Positions 44,064 to 54,100 of a stretch of DNA of 64,000 nucleotides are shown piece after piece. Origin of the DNA: Prosopocoilus inquinatus (lineage: Eukaryota > Arthropoda > Insecta > Coleoptera > Lucanidae); contig CM069872.1 of assembly GCA_036172665.1 (NCBI GenBank), positions 50,020,101-50,084,100 on the forward strand, read 5' to 3'. Within the stretch, counting starts at the first letter, position 1. The number at the start of each line of letters is the position of its first letter. The position numbers and the translations under genes were made by a program. The notes beneath the pieces are model-generated. The model did not search any database, had not been told where the DNA came from, and saw only the letters and a program-made list of their open reading frames with translations.

Positions 44064-44104
44064 CTGGACAGCTGTTTCAGCCCTGCTTGGGGCTTCTTCA
44101 GCAG
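44064..44104 (-). ncRNA. Hammerhead ribozyme, type I, family 4, copy 1
   Basis: Minus strand: CUG, CUGAAGA, stem II AGCCC/GGGCU with loop CAAGCA, GAAA, palindromic stem III ACAGCUGU (using the last A of GAAA), cleavage site C (triplet GUC), then CAG closing a short stem I. All core positions match. Confidence 0.8.
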
Positions 44105-44375
44105 AAACGTAGCTCGACATTCCCACTGCAGACCAAAAACGACTTGCCCAATTTATTCGCAATTGCGATGTAAGAATGATGAACATATAAAATGGCGACA
44201 ACTTACTATCGCTTTTTGACCTAACATTGCAGTAGGATAGACAAATTGAAGCGGGATTTGCTCCTAATGAGTCCCCCGTGCAAGGCGGCCATGCTTGCTG
44301 TCAAAGCATAATGAAAGATTTTAGAAAAAATTTGTGCAAATCGTTTTTGATTGCAGTGAGAACCTCGAGCAGCCT

Positions 44376-44416
44376 CTGGACAGCTGTTTCAGCCCTGCTT
44401 GGGGCTTCTTCAGCAG
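44376..44416 (-). ncRNA. Hammerhead ribozyme, type I, family 4, copy 2
   Basis: Identical in the core to the copy 312 bp upstream. Two direct copies could release a unit-length RNA if both cleave. Confidence 0.8.
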
Positions 44417-45042
44417 AAACGTAGCTCGACATTCCCACTGCAGACCAAAAACAAAATTTTTCTAAAATCTTTCATTATGCTTTGACAGCAAGCATGGCCG
44501 CCTTGCATGGGGGACTCATTAGGAGCAAATCCCGCTTCAATTTGTCTATCCTACTGCAATGTTAGGTCAAAAAGCGATAGAAAGATGTCGCTATTTTATA
44601 TGTTTAAAGTTATGGTTAAGATGAAAGAATTTCAAGGCCACCAATCGGTACACCTCGGGTACATTTATCCACATTTTAACAAACAATTAATAATACTATT
44701 TTCGCAAGCAAGAGATGCCTAGCTATAAATAAAATAAAATTTTTTACCTAAGACCGTGTAAAAAATTGCTAACTAATTTGTTGCTTAATAAACGACAAGG
44801 CGGCCAAATAACCTGGTAATAACTAAGTTTGAAAATTTAGGTATTGTTACCGTCGTGCTATGGGCTCGGGGCAAGTATTTTTTTTTTTGTGTGACTAGAC
44901 AAGCCGGCACCCGCCGTTTTAACGAGGTTTGCCTGTGACGCTCGCGATATCGCAGGTACCTTCGAGAAAGCTGGAGAGTAATCTAGTGCGACTGGGGATG
45001 CTCTGGACGTTTCCGTGTGCGTATAGAAATAGAAAATATTTA

Positions 45043-45167
45043 AGTCAAAAGTTTTTTTAAATCTTGAACCGGACAGAATTATGATTGGAAAAACATTCAA
45101 CGTTTCGCTCCAAATTAAAAAAAAAAAAAACTTTCAATTTTCATCGGACAAGAATCAAGTTCATTTA
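45043..45167 (-). mobile_element. Short Penelope-type insertion (family 2), 12 bp target duplication
   Basis: AGAAAATATTTA flanks both sides (45031-45042 and 45168-45179). The 125 bp insert has AATCTTGAACCGGACAGAAT, a remnant of the hammerhead 3' half (GCGAAACGTTGAATG on the minus strand) and TTTTCATCGGACAAGAATCA. The CTGACGA half is deleted, so no ribozyme. Confidence 0.82.
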
Positions 45168-45179
45168 AGAAAATATTTA

Positions 45180-45800
45180 GTTTTTATTTAGAAACGAAGA
45201 ATACGAGCATCACGGAGCTTTAAACGTTGACATAATAGAAGTGCTATTTGTTAAAATAAGTGTTCCTAGTGTATTCTGTTGTGTGGACGATTGATTGTGT
45301 TTTGAATAAAATGTTTAAGATTAGTCGACGCGTATCGTACACGAACGGCCGAAATCGTAACTGCATTTCCAAATGAATTTATTTTATTTTAAAGTCCGTT
45401 TCGATTGAAGTGCAGCTGTCCAAAATTCTGTTGCAATCAAAATCGATTTGCAACAATTTTTTATGAATTTGTTGGTATTTGATTGCTAAATACATGGGCT
45501 ACTGAAGGCTGTATAATTGTACGAGTCTTCATTCATTTCATCAACAATTGCAGCCAGCGTTTTTTTTTTTAATCGATTCCCACAAGGAATTGGATTTTAG
45601 GAATAAGATCACCACCACCGAAATCGCCCAAATAGGTTCTCTTGATAATTTGCTTATGAAACAGATCTTCAACTTTATCCAATAATTAAAAAAAAAACAA
45701 AATAATTAGTAGACCCATTTTTCCCTTTTTGCCATTAATCCCCACCCTAACAATGCAAATTTTTCCATTTCGATTCGTGGCAACAGTCTGTATCAAAATA
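45180..45800. other. Intergenic, no gene recognised
   Basis: AT-rich; nothing assignable beyond short A/T runs. Confidence 0.4.
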
Positions 45801-46138
45801 CAGGGTGATTTATTAGTTCACCGTCAACTTTGCCGTATGAAAAGCTCATGTGATTTTACGAGAAAAAAATCATTTATTTAAGGAAATAGAAGACTTCGAG
45901 AGCATCAATCACTTAAGCCGAGCTTAACTTTAAGCGCCGCTTAGAATGTGAGTTATTTAACTTCAAAGATCACGTTTAATTTATTGGAGACTATGGCTTA
46001 TCTAACAATAAATTTGGATTTGACTCCTACCACAATATGTTTTTTTTTAAAACTAAATGCGTATTTCGACAGCTATGCTGCCATCTTGTGTAATATAAAT
46101 AAATTTGTATTTGACTCCTAACCATATCTTTTTTTATA

Positions 46139-46183
46139 AACTAAATACGTATTTCGGCAGCTATGCTGCCATCTTCAGTAGTT
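46139..46183 (-). ncRNA. Hammerhead ribozyme, type I, family 3
   Basis: Minus strand: AACUA, CUGAAGA, stem II GGCAGC/GCUGCC with loop AUA, GAAA, palindromic stem III AUACGUAU (8 nt, using the last A of GAAA), cleavage site U, UAGUU closing a 5 bp stem I with AACUA. All core positions intact. Confidence 0.85.
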
Positions 46184-46242
46184 GCGACTTCTATCCTACT
46201 AAATCTTCGACTTCTCCTGTGATTTAGTAGGATGGAAGTCGC

Positions 46243-46283
46243 AACTACTGAAGATGGCAGCATAGCTGCCGAAATAGTTAGTT
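46243..46283 (+). ncRNA. Decayed hammerhead, family 3, inverted copy
   Basis: AACUA, CUGAAGA, the GGCAGC/GCUGCC stem II and GAAA are intact, but the stem III palindrome has been replaced by a shortened UAG-type sequence, so the cleavage site is not in register. Confidence 0.6.
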
Positions 46284-46649
46284 TTTAAAAAAACATATGG
46301 TTAGGAGTCAAATCCAAATGTATTATTCAAAGATCACGTTATAAACAATACTTAAATTTAAGCTCAGCTTAAGTGTTTGGTGCAACTGGCCTTTAATGTT
46401 TCCAAATCACTTAAGTATAACATTAAATTATACTAAATACTCAAAATTTCTTTCTTCCGCTTCAATGCATGCTTCACGATGATAAACAACGAGTTTTTCA
46501 CTCGAATGAAAAGTCTGGTTGATTTCTAATTTGATTAGCAGAATTTTATTTAAAAAAAATCAGACATACAATGTATTTCTTTTCTTAAAATTACACGAGC
46601 TTTAATATGCCAAAGCTCGTCGGTGAGCTAATAAATCACCTTGTATAAT

Positions 46650-48165
46650 TTGTCAGAGTTGTATCTTTTTTTGAAATTTTTAAAACTATTTTGGAAATCT
46701 ATTGATTTTGCTTCAAAAAAGAGATGTTTTTCTGGATGGAATCGTCCAGTTATACAATATTTTATATTATATTATATTTATATTATATTTATATGCAGTT
46801 TAGTCGCTTTTAAAAGTTGCATTTTCTTTCGGCGGTTGTTGATTTTTTCGTATTTTTTTTTTGAATTATTTCTAGCCCTCCTTTAAATCTATGGTTGATT
46901 ACACTTCTAGAAGGAGATGGTTGGGTTGAGTTATGTTGCATATTCTTGGTGGGGTTATTCATTTTCTCTAGGTACATTTTTCTAAAATTATTTTAGGACT
47001 CCTTCATATCTGTGATATTGTATTTCGTTCCTGAAAGGAAATGGCTGGCTTGGGTTAGGTTTAGGTTGGCCAGATGTTTCTTTTAAAGAGAACACATCCT
47101 CTTTGTTGACACGGTTTATTCTACGGTTGTCTTTCTTCTGTGGTCAATGTTCCTTTTTTTTTTTTTCTTGAATATACCTGCTAAACAAATTGTAATTATT
47201 TTTTATTCGTTTCATTCACTCTTCATATCTCTTGGTACAACACAATCCTTTTAAGTTCCTGTCATTAAATTCCACTTTTTTCTGTTTCCTATTTTGTATA
47301 GGTACATTTATTTTTTTAAAAAAGGAAGAGATTCATGTAGAAAAAATCATTTCTAGGAACGGCGCGCAGTTGACTTGCAATCTTTAGAAATCACTTTGAG
47401 ACGTTACTAAAAAATCTATTGATTTGGAAATTAAAAGGCTTGCACTGAAAATAAAATGGAAAAAGAAGCGCTATTAAATTTAGTGCAATGTTTTAGATTG
47501 CTTTGATAATGTAGTACGTCAGTTGAATCTTAAAAAAGAAAAACATTTTCAAAATTTATTGCTATCTGAATTTGAAAAGCTTTCCAAAATGGACTGACGT
47601 AAAGCAAGCTTTTAAGTTTCAAGTTCCAAAGATCAAGTATTAAGTATTAAACATCAAAAGGATGAATGGATTTTCAGAAATTCTTACGTCGGAAAAATGA
47701 CGTGGTCTGAAAATAATAAACGTTATCCAGAACTTTCAAAAATTTATCAATTTGGAGGCATGAAATTGTTGACTTTAACAATTTTATGAATGATTATAGT
47801 AACTTTTAATAAAATTTGCAGAGAACCACTTAAGTATGCTTTTATTAATTATTACTCCAACAGTGTGCAGTCATGATTAAAAATAATGTCTCCCCAATAA
47901 GATTTTCGTCGGTGTCTAACAGGTAAGCAAACACGCCATGAATTTTATTTATTGCTTGTCTATCACTGAAAGGATTTAAAAAAGTGGTTCGGATTATTAT
48001 TGCAACGGAGCGGCAAGATATTATAAAAACAACATCTAGGCAGCTCTACGTATTCGCCGGCTTCGCCCGACTGGCAATATTGAACAATCAGCGAGTCATA
48101 GAATCCAGTTCACTTTTTTTAGATCCTCCGTCTGATTATAATGGTCAGAAGGCATCGAGGGCTTT
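46650..48165. other. Intergenic, no gene recognised
   Basis: T-rich in its first half and mixed in its second. Frames at 46641 and 47984 are not supported; the latter reads into the hairpin at 48170-48293. Confidence 0.45.
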
Positions 48166-48169
48166 ACTC

Positions 48170-48293
48170 TCAAGTCACTCGACTAAAGTCGTACGCGAGA
48201 ATGACATCGGAATGAAGTGGATTTTACAAATCGTTCGAGAATTGCGTCATTTTGACGTAAATTTCGCATACGACTTTACCCGAGTGACTTGAG
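48170..48293. mobile_element. Foldback element, about 124 bp
   Basis: CTCAAGTCACTCGACTAAAG at the left pairs with CTTTACCCGAGTGACTTGAG at the right; arms of about 30 bp around a 65 nt centre. Non-coding. Confidence 0.75.
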
Positions 48294-48823
48294 ACTTGGG
48301 CCTCATGTCGCAGTTTATAATTTGCAGAGCAGACATTACTGAAGAGTATGACTGGACATGTATAGCGTGCGTAAGGCAAAGGAAATAACATTTAATTGCT
48401 CAACTTGTTTATCTCAAAAATCTGGCCACCCTAGTTGAAATGAACTCTCTCTATGGGGTTTTTGTTTTAGTTTTTAAAATTATTTTATCATGCCTTTAGA
48501 TCTAAGATTGAATCTGCTGTTCGCTCTGAAGATTTTCACAAATTAGTCCTTAGGACCGGTTTCACAATCGAACTAAACGAGACTTTTTTCTCATTTCACC
48601 AATGTTTTTCAATCTTGAGAAAATTGTGAATATTTCTCAACTGAAGAAAAGCTAAACACGTTGGTTTTTCGCAACCCATTGTGAAAAATCTCGTAAAGTT
48701 GGAATTTTTTTCCCATTGGAATATTTTTCATTTCAATTTTGAAAGAAAAATGGTTTTGTTTCTCGAGCTTGAGAAACGTAGGTGTGATCGTCGGCCAACA
48801 AAATCTACGTATTTCAAGTTCAT

Positions 48824-49700
48824 TGGCAGTGAATTGTCGGTACTTCATATCTCGATTTTGGAAAAAAAATGTTAAACTTAAGTTTTTCAATAATGAGAAA
48901 CTAAGGTGTGTTTACCGTCTTACAAACCATAGGCAGATTGTTTTATAATTACTCAATTCTCTCAATTTTGAGAAATTGGTCGGTGTTTCTCTATGTTGAG
49001 AAAGCTGTGAATATTTCTCGATTTAAGAAAGGCTACTAGCATTGAATTATCCGAATTTCTCAAGGATGGGAACTCAGATAATTTTTTTTTAAGTTTCTAT
49101 GTTTGAAAAAAATGTTTCGGAACCTTGAGAAACCTAAGTACGATCGTCGGCCAACAAAACCTATGTATTTCATTTATTAATTTAAATTTCCTCAATTTTA
49201 AGAAATTAACCGTCGCTTCTCAATCTTGACAAAGCGCTGTGAATGTTTCTCAACTTAACGAAATTCATTGGCAGTGAATTGTCGGTATTTCATATCTCGA
49301 TTTTTGGAAAAAAAATTAAACCCAAGTTTTTCAATATATTCAATATATATATAAACTTTGCTGACTTACGAACCACAGACAGATTGTTTTATAATTACTC
49401 CGATCTCTCAATTTTGAGAAATTGGTCAGTGTTTCTCTACATCGAGAAAGCTGTGAATATTTCTCCATTTAAGAAAGGCTTTAGCATTGAATTATTCAAA
49501 TTTCTCAAGAGTGAGAACACAGATAATTTTTTTTAATTTCTGTGTTTGAAAAAAAATGTTTAAGTTTCTCAACCTTCAGAAACCTAAGTATGATCGTCGG
49601 CTGACAAAACCTACGTATTTTATTCATTAATTTAAATTTCCTTAAATTTTAAGAAATTAACCGTCGTTTTTCAATCTTGAGAAAGCGCTGTGAATGTTTC
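48824..49700. repeat. Two tandem copies of about 440 bp
   Basis: Both have ATTGGCAGTGAATTGTCGGT at the start (48823 and 49266), CAGATTGTTTTATAATTACT, TTTTGAGAAATTGGTC and GATCGTCGG(C/T)(C/T)(A/G)ACAAAACCTA. Many TTTCTCAA/TTGAGAAA motifs in both orientations give short hairpins. Open frames here are shadows. Confidence 0.8.
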
Positions 49701-49728
49701 TCTATTTAACAAAGTTGTTTCATAATCG

Positions 49729-49855
49729 AACTGAACGATACTTTAAAATAAATGTCACACTCTGATGTGCGAATAAGTTTTTAAGGACATTAGTTCTGAC
49801 CTCTGAATGTGACTTTTATTTCAAAGTCTCGTTCAGTTCGATTATGAAACCGGAT
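49729..49855. mobile_element. MITE of the TTTCATAATCGAAC family, copy 2
   Basis: TTTCATAATCGAACTGAACG...TTTAAAATAAATGTCACA pairs with TGTGACTTTTATTTCAAAGT...TTCGATTATGAAACCGG. About 127 bp, non-coding. Confidence 0.75.
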
Positions 49856-49913
49856 CTAAAAGGACTTGCTTTCTGAGATCAATGGAAACTATAAAAGTGA
49901 ATTTCAAGTATCT

Positions 49914-49919
49914 TTTATT
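49914..49919 (-). terminator. Polyadenylation signal of cuticle gene D
   Basis: TTTATT, i.e. AATAAA in sense, 41 nt past the stop codon. Confidence 0.75.
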
Positions 49920-49959
49920 AATTTACATTATATACATAGTAATCCCTTGCAATTTCGAT

Positions 49960-50710
49960 TTAAACTGCGTAAGTGTAGGGTGCGGCATATCCTGGATAGG
50001 CAACTGGGGCGGCTGGGTAAGCGACTGGGGCGGCTGGGTAAGCAACCGGGGCGGCTGAGTAAGCAACTGGCGCTGCAGCTACAGGGGCGGTGTAGGCAAC
50101 GGGCGCAGCTATCTTAGCAGCGGCCACCGGGGCAGCCACAAAAGGCGAGGCGTATTTTGCGAAGACGGGAGCAGCGAGAGGAGCGGCGATCCTTGCAGCA
50201 ACGGGAGCAGCAACAACCGGTGCTGCCACTCTGGCAGCGACGACTGGAGCAGCAGCTACTTTGGCAACGACCGGAGCAGCCACAAGCGGAGCCTTGCTGA
50301 CGACAGCATTGAAACCGTTGATGGGGTCAGCTGTATAATCAACAGTACGACGGGTGCCATCTGGATCACTAACACTGTATTGACCCTGGACGACGTCTCC
50401 GTTACGGCTTTCGATTTGGCTCTTGGAATCACCGGTGATGGCATCCTGGACATCATAAGCGAAGGTGTACTGAGGATTGGGGTCGTATTCAGAATCTGCT
50501 AGCTTCGCAGCGACCGCCAAAGGAGCAGCCGGAAGGACAGCAGAACCTCTTGCTGCTACCACCACACAAGCAACGAATACGAAGAACTGCAAAACAAAAC
50601 AAAAAATAGTTATTTCCATCGTACGCCACTGAAATAATCACCCGAAGCACTTAGACCACTGAACACTGAAGGAGGAAGAAGTTTTTTTCTCAACCTACCT
50701 TTGCCGCCAT
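49960..50710 (-). CDS. Cuticular protein, RR-2 class (gene D), two coding exons
   Basis: Chitin-binding cuticle protein. Exon 1 50699-50710 (ATGGCGGCAAAG, M-A-A-K), donor GTAGGTTGAG; intron 112 nt; acceptor TTTTGCAG; exon 2 49960-50586. Product 212 aa; the longer open frame to 50619 starts within the intron. Signal peptide residues 1-19 ([19 protein letters not shown]). RR-2 domain at about 33-99: [49 protein letters not shown]. The tail is Ala/Pro/Val-rich with VAAPV repeats and three YPAAPVA units, ending AAPYTYAV. The domain is closer to gene C than to A and B (DSEYDP, TRRTV, SKAP/NKSP), hinting at a shared ancestor of C and D. Confidence 0.93.
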
Positions 50711-50767
50711 GTTTCCTTGCGTATACAGGACAGTGGATGACTGATATCGATGGAAGGTTCTCCGGCG

Positions 50768-50775
50768 TTTTTATA
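50768..50775 (-). promoter_or_regulatory. TATA box of cuticle gene D
   Basis: TTTTTATA on the plus strand reads TATAAAAA toward the ATG at 50710, 58 nt away. No AAGGTCA site was seen in the next 100 bp, unlike genes A and B. Confidence 0.8.
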
Positions 50776-51128
50776 GGGGACTTTAGTTCTTTCATAACTG
50801 AGGGTGATGTCGGCGTGCATACAAATCGCTCGCCGGCAACACAGCCCGAATTTCTATTTGCGCCGTTGCGCGGACTCATTACTATGCGCGGAAGGTGCGA
50901 GGGCATGACGCAATTGGTCGAAAAAAACATTTTGTTTTGTCTTCGGCGGTGAAGAGGAACGTTTTCGCAAGTGGATGAACAAAGCACAAGACGCTTCCGC
51001 TTCCGCCGTTACTTACATATTTCAATCGGGGATTCACATGAATCCCTTTTTTATCCGTCGAATAGGGAAGAAAAATTTTCTTGTCTCCACAGGATTTGAT
51101 GCGTAAGCAATATTTTTTTTCCTAATAC

Positions 51129-54100
51129 CGTACTGTACAGTTACGAACAGAAAATTTCGGGCTCTACCAACACAGCAGTGTGAAGCAATCTTTAGAAACA
51201 AACAAACTTACTCTGATTAATTAATTAATTAATTGCAGAATGTAAAATCATGCAATTCAGTTTGTTGATTTCAATATTCTCGTAAATTGTTAATTGGTAG
51301 TTCTTCAGACTATAATAATTATAGTTCTGACGTTTTTAAAGTGTGCGAACCAGTCTTTAAATGAAAATGAATTTCAAGATTTGATTTTCAAAAAACCTCT
51401 CCGATCCGAATGACAACAGAGACTTGTTTACAACGAAAAACATTTCACATTCTTACTTCGTCAGCAAGATGTCAGTGATGCCCGAAATTTTCTATCCGCA
51501 GCTATACTTGTGTGACGAACCGCGTTTTCGATCATGTAACTGTGAGATTAAAACAAGATGCAGATACTCTCGGTGCAACCAATGCAAGTCAATTGAAAAC
51601 ACCATAAACACCATACACAGTTTCGTTAAAACGATGCTTCACAACGACGTTAAGGTCCAGTTTTTCAATCTCAGTTTAACTTTAATCTTAGGTTTATTCT
51701 CCTTAGGTGCAAATGGAAATAAACTGAAGATTAAAGTTATACTGAGATGGAAAATCCATATTGTACAGTTACGAACAGAAAATTTCGGGCTCTACCAACA
51801 CAGCAGCTTAAAGTGTGTAAACCAGACTTTAAATGAAAATGAATTTAAAAATTTGATTTTCAAAAAACCTCTGCGATCCGAATGACAACAGAGACTTGTT
51901 TACAACGAAAAACATTTCACATTCTTACTTCATCAGCAAGATGTCAGTGATGCCCGAAATGTTCTATCCGCAGCTGTACATGTGTAACTAACCGCGTTTT
52001 CGATCATGTAACTGTGCACTGTTTATTTCGAGATTAAAACAAGATGCAGATACTCTCGGTGCAACCAATGCAAGTCAATTGAAAACACCATAAACTCCGT
52101 ATGCAGTTTCGTTAACACGATGCCTTACAACGACGTTAAGGTCCGGTTTTTCAATCTCAGTTTAACTTTAATCTTATGTTTATTCCCCTTAGGTGCAAAT
52201 GGACATAAACTGAAGATTAAAGTTAAACTGAGATGGAAAATCCATATTGTACAGTTACGAACAGAAAATTTCGGGCTCTACCAACACAGCAGTTTAAAGT
52301 GTGTAAACCAGACTTTAAATGAAAATGAATTTAAAAATTTTATTTTCAAAAAACCTCTTCGATCCGAATGACAACAGAGACTTGTTTACAACGAAAAACA
52401 TTTCACATTCTTACTTCATCAGCAAGATGTCAGTGATGCCCGAAATGTTCTATCCGCAGCTGTACATGTGTAACTAACCGCGTTTTCGATCATGTAACTG
52501 TGCACTGTTTATTTCGAGATTAAAACAAGATGCAGATACTCTCGGTGCAACCAATGCAAGTCAATTGAAAACACCATAAACTCCATACACAGTTTCGTTA
52601 AAATGATGCTTCACAACGCCGTTAAGGTCCGGTTTTTCAATCTCAGTTTAACTTTAATCTTATGTTTATTCCCCTTAGGCGCAAATGGACATAAACTTAA
52701 GATTAAAGTTAAACTGAGATGGAAAATCCATATTGTACAGTTACGAACAGAAAATTTCGGGCTCTACCAACACAGCAGTGTGAAGCAGTCTTTAGAAACA
52801 AGCAAACTTACTCTGATTAATTAATTAATTAATTGCAGAATATAAAATCATGCAATTCCGTTTGTTGATTTCAATTATCTTTTAAATTGTTAAATGGTAT
52901 GGCTCTTTAGACAATAATAATTATAGTTCTGACGTTTTTAAAGTGTGCGAACCAGACTTTAAACGAAAATGAATTTCAAAATTTGATTTTCAAAAAACCT
53001 CTTCGATCCGAATGACAACAGAGACTTGTTTACAACGAAAAACATTTCACATTCTTACTTCACCAGCAAGATGTCAGTGATGTCCGAAATTTTCTATCCG
53101 CAGCTATACATGTGTAACTAACCGCGTTTTCGATCATGTAACTGTGCACTGTTTATTTCGAAATTAAAACAAGATGCAGATACTCTCGGTGCAACCAATG
53201 CAAGTCAATTGAAAACACCATAAACTCCGTATGCAGTTTCGTTAACACGATGCCTTACAACGACGTTAAGGTCCGGTTTTTCAATCTCAGTTTAACTTTA
53301 ATCTTATGTTTATTCCCCTTAGGTGCAAATGGACATAAACTGAAGATTAAAGTTAAACTGAGATGGAAAATCCATATTGTACAGTTACGAACAGAAAATT
53401 TCGGGCTCTACCAACACAGCAGTTTAAAGTGTGTAAACCAGACTTTAAATGAAAATGAATTTAAAAATTTTATTTTCAAAAAACCTCTTCGATCCGAATG
53501 ACAACAGAGACTTGTTTACAACGAAAAACATTTCACATTCTTACTTCATCAGCAAGATGTCAGTGATGCCCGAAATGTTCTATCCGCAGCTGTACATGTG
53601 TAACTAACCGCGTTTTCGATCATGTAACTGTGCACTGTTTATTTCGAGATTAAAACAAGATGCAGATACTCTCGGTGCAACCAATGCAAGTCAATTGAAA
53701 ACACCATAAACTCCATACACAGTTTCGTTAAAATGATGCTTCACAACGCCGTTAAGGTCCGGTTTTTCAATCTCAGTTTAACTTTAATCTTATGTTTATT
53801 CCCCTTAGGCGCAAATGGACATAAACTTAAGATTAAAGTTAAACTGAGATGGAAAATCCATATTGTACAGTTACGAACAGAAAATTTCGGGCTCTACCAA
53901 CACAGCAGTGTGAAGCAGTCTTTAGAAACAAGCAAACTTACTCTGATTAATTAATTAATTAATTGCAGAATATAAAATCATGCAATTCCGTTTGTTGATT
54001 TCAATTATCTTTTAAATTGTTAAATGGTATGGCTCTTTAGACAATAATAATTATAGTTCTGACGTTTTTAAAGTGTGCGAACCAGACTTTAAACGAAAAT

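Larger units (their letters stand above)
44013..44602. mobile_element. Penelope-type insertion, family 4, with two hammerheads, 13 bp target duplication
   Basis: TTTAAAGTTATGG occurs at 44000-44012 and 44603-44615. The 590 bp insert has two direct copies of a hammerhead-bearing unit 312 bp apart; the segment at about 44165-44325 is the inverted complement of about 44455-44600. No protein is encoded. Fragments of the same family lie at about 6985, 24088, 30872 and 62340. Assignment to Penelope-type elements rests on target duplication, inverted layout and ribozyme, not on protein. Confidence 0.82.
45977..46325. mobile_element. Hammerhead-bearing insertion, family 3, 15 bp target duplication
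   Basis: TTCAAAGATCACGTT occurs at 45962-45976 and 46326-46340. The 349 bp insert has inverted arms (GGATTTGACTCCTA... and its complement near 46300) and three hammerhead-like units: minus 46051-46090 (core broken), minus 46139-46183 (intact), plus 46243-46283 (stem III altered). No protein. Confidence 0.82.
45801..46643. mobile_element. Outer inverted-repeat element with TA flanks
   Basis: Ends CAGGGTGATTTATTAGTTCA and, as complement at the right, CAAGGTGATTTATTAGCTCA; TA on both sides. Contains a second inverted-repeat element (about 45905-46385, ends with TCACTTAAGCCGAGCTTAA and its near complement), which in turn contains the hammerhead insertion at 45977-46325. Confidence 0.75.
48553..49858. 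mobile_element. Composite inverted-repeat element with internal tandem repeats
   Basis: Left end AGGACCGGTTTCACAATCGA...GAGACTTTT and right end AAAGTCTCGTTCAGTTCGAT...GAAACCGG are complementary. The inside holds two copies of a 440 bp unit. The right end coincides with a smaller MITE of the same family (49729-49855), so the outer pair may be two neighbouring MITEs rather than one transposon. Confidence 0.6.

Noticed and set aside
47984..48292. 102-codon open frame
   Set aside because: Its last third is encoded by the arms of the 48170-48293 hairpin and no domain or splice context supports it.
48553..49858. Single large 1.3 kb DNA transposon
   Set aside because: Kept only as a composite: the right terminus belongs to a complete small MITE (49729-49855), so the long-range pairing may just reflect two copies of the same MITE family in opposite orientation.
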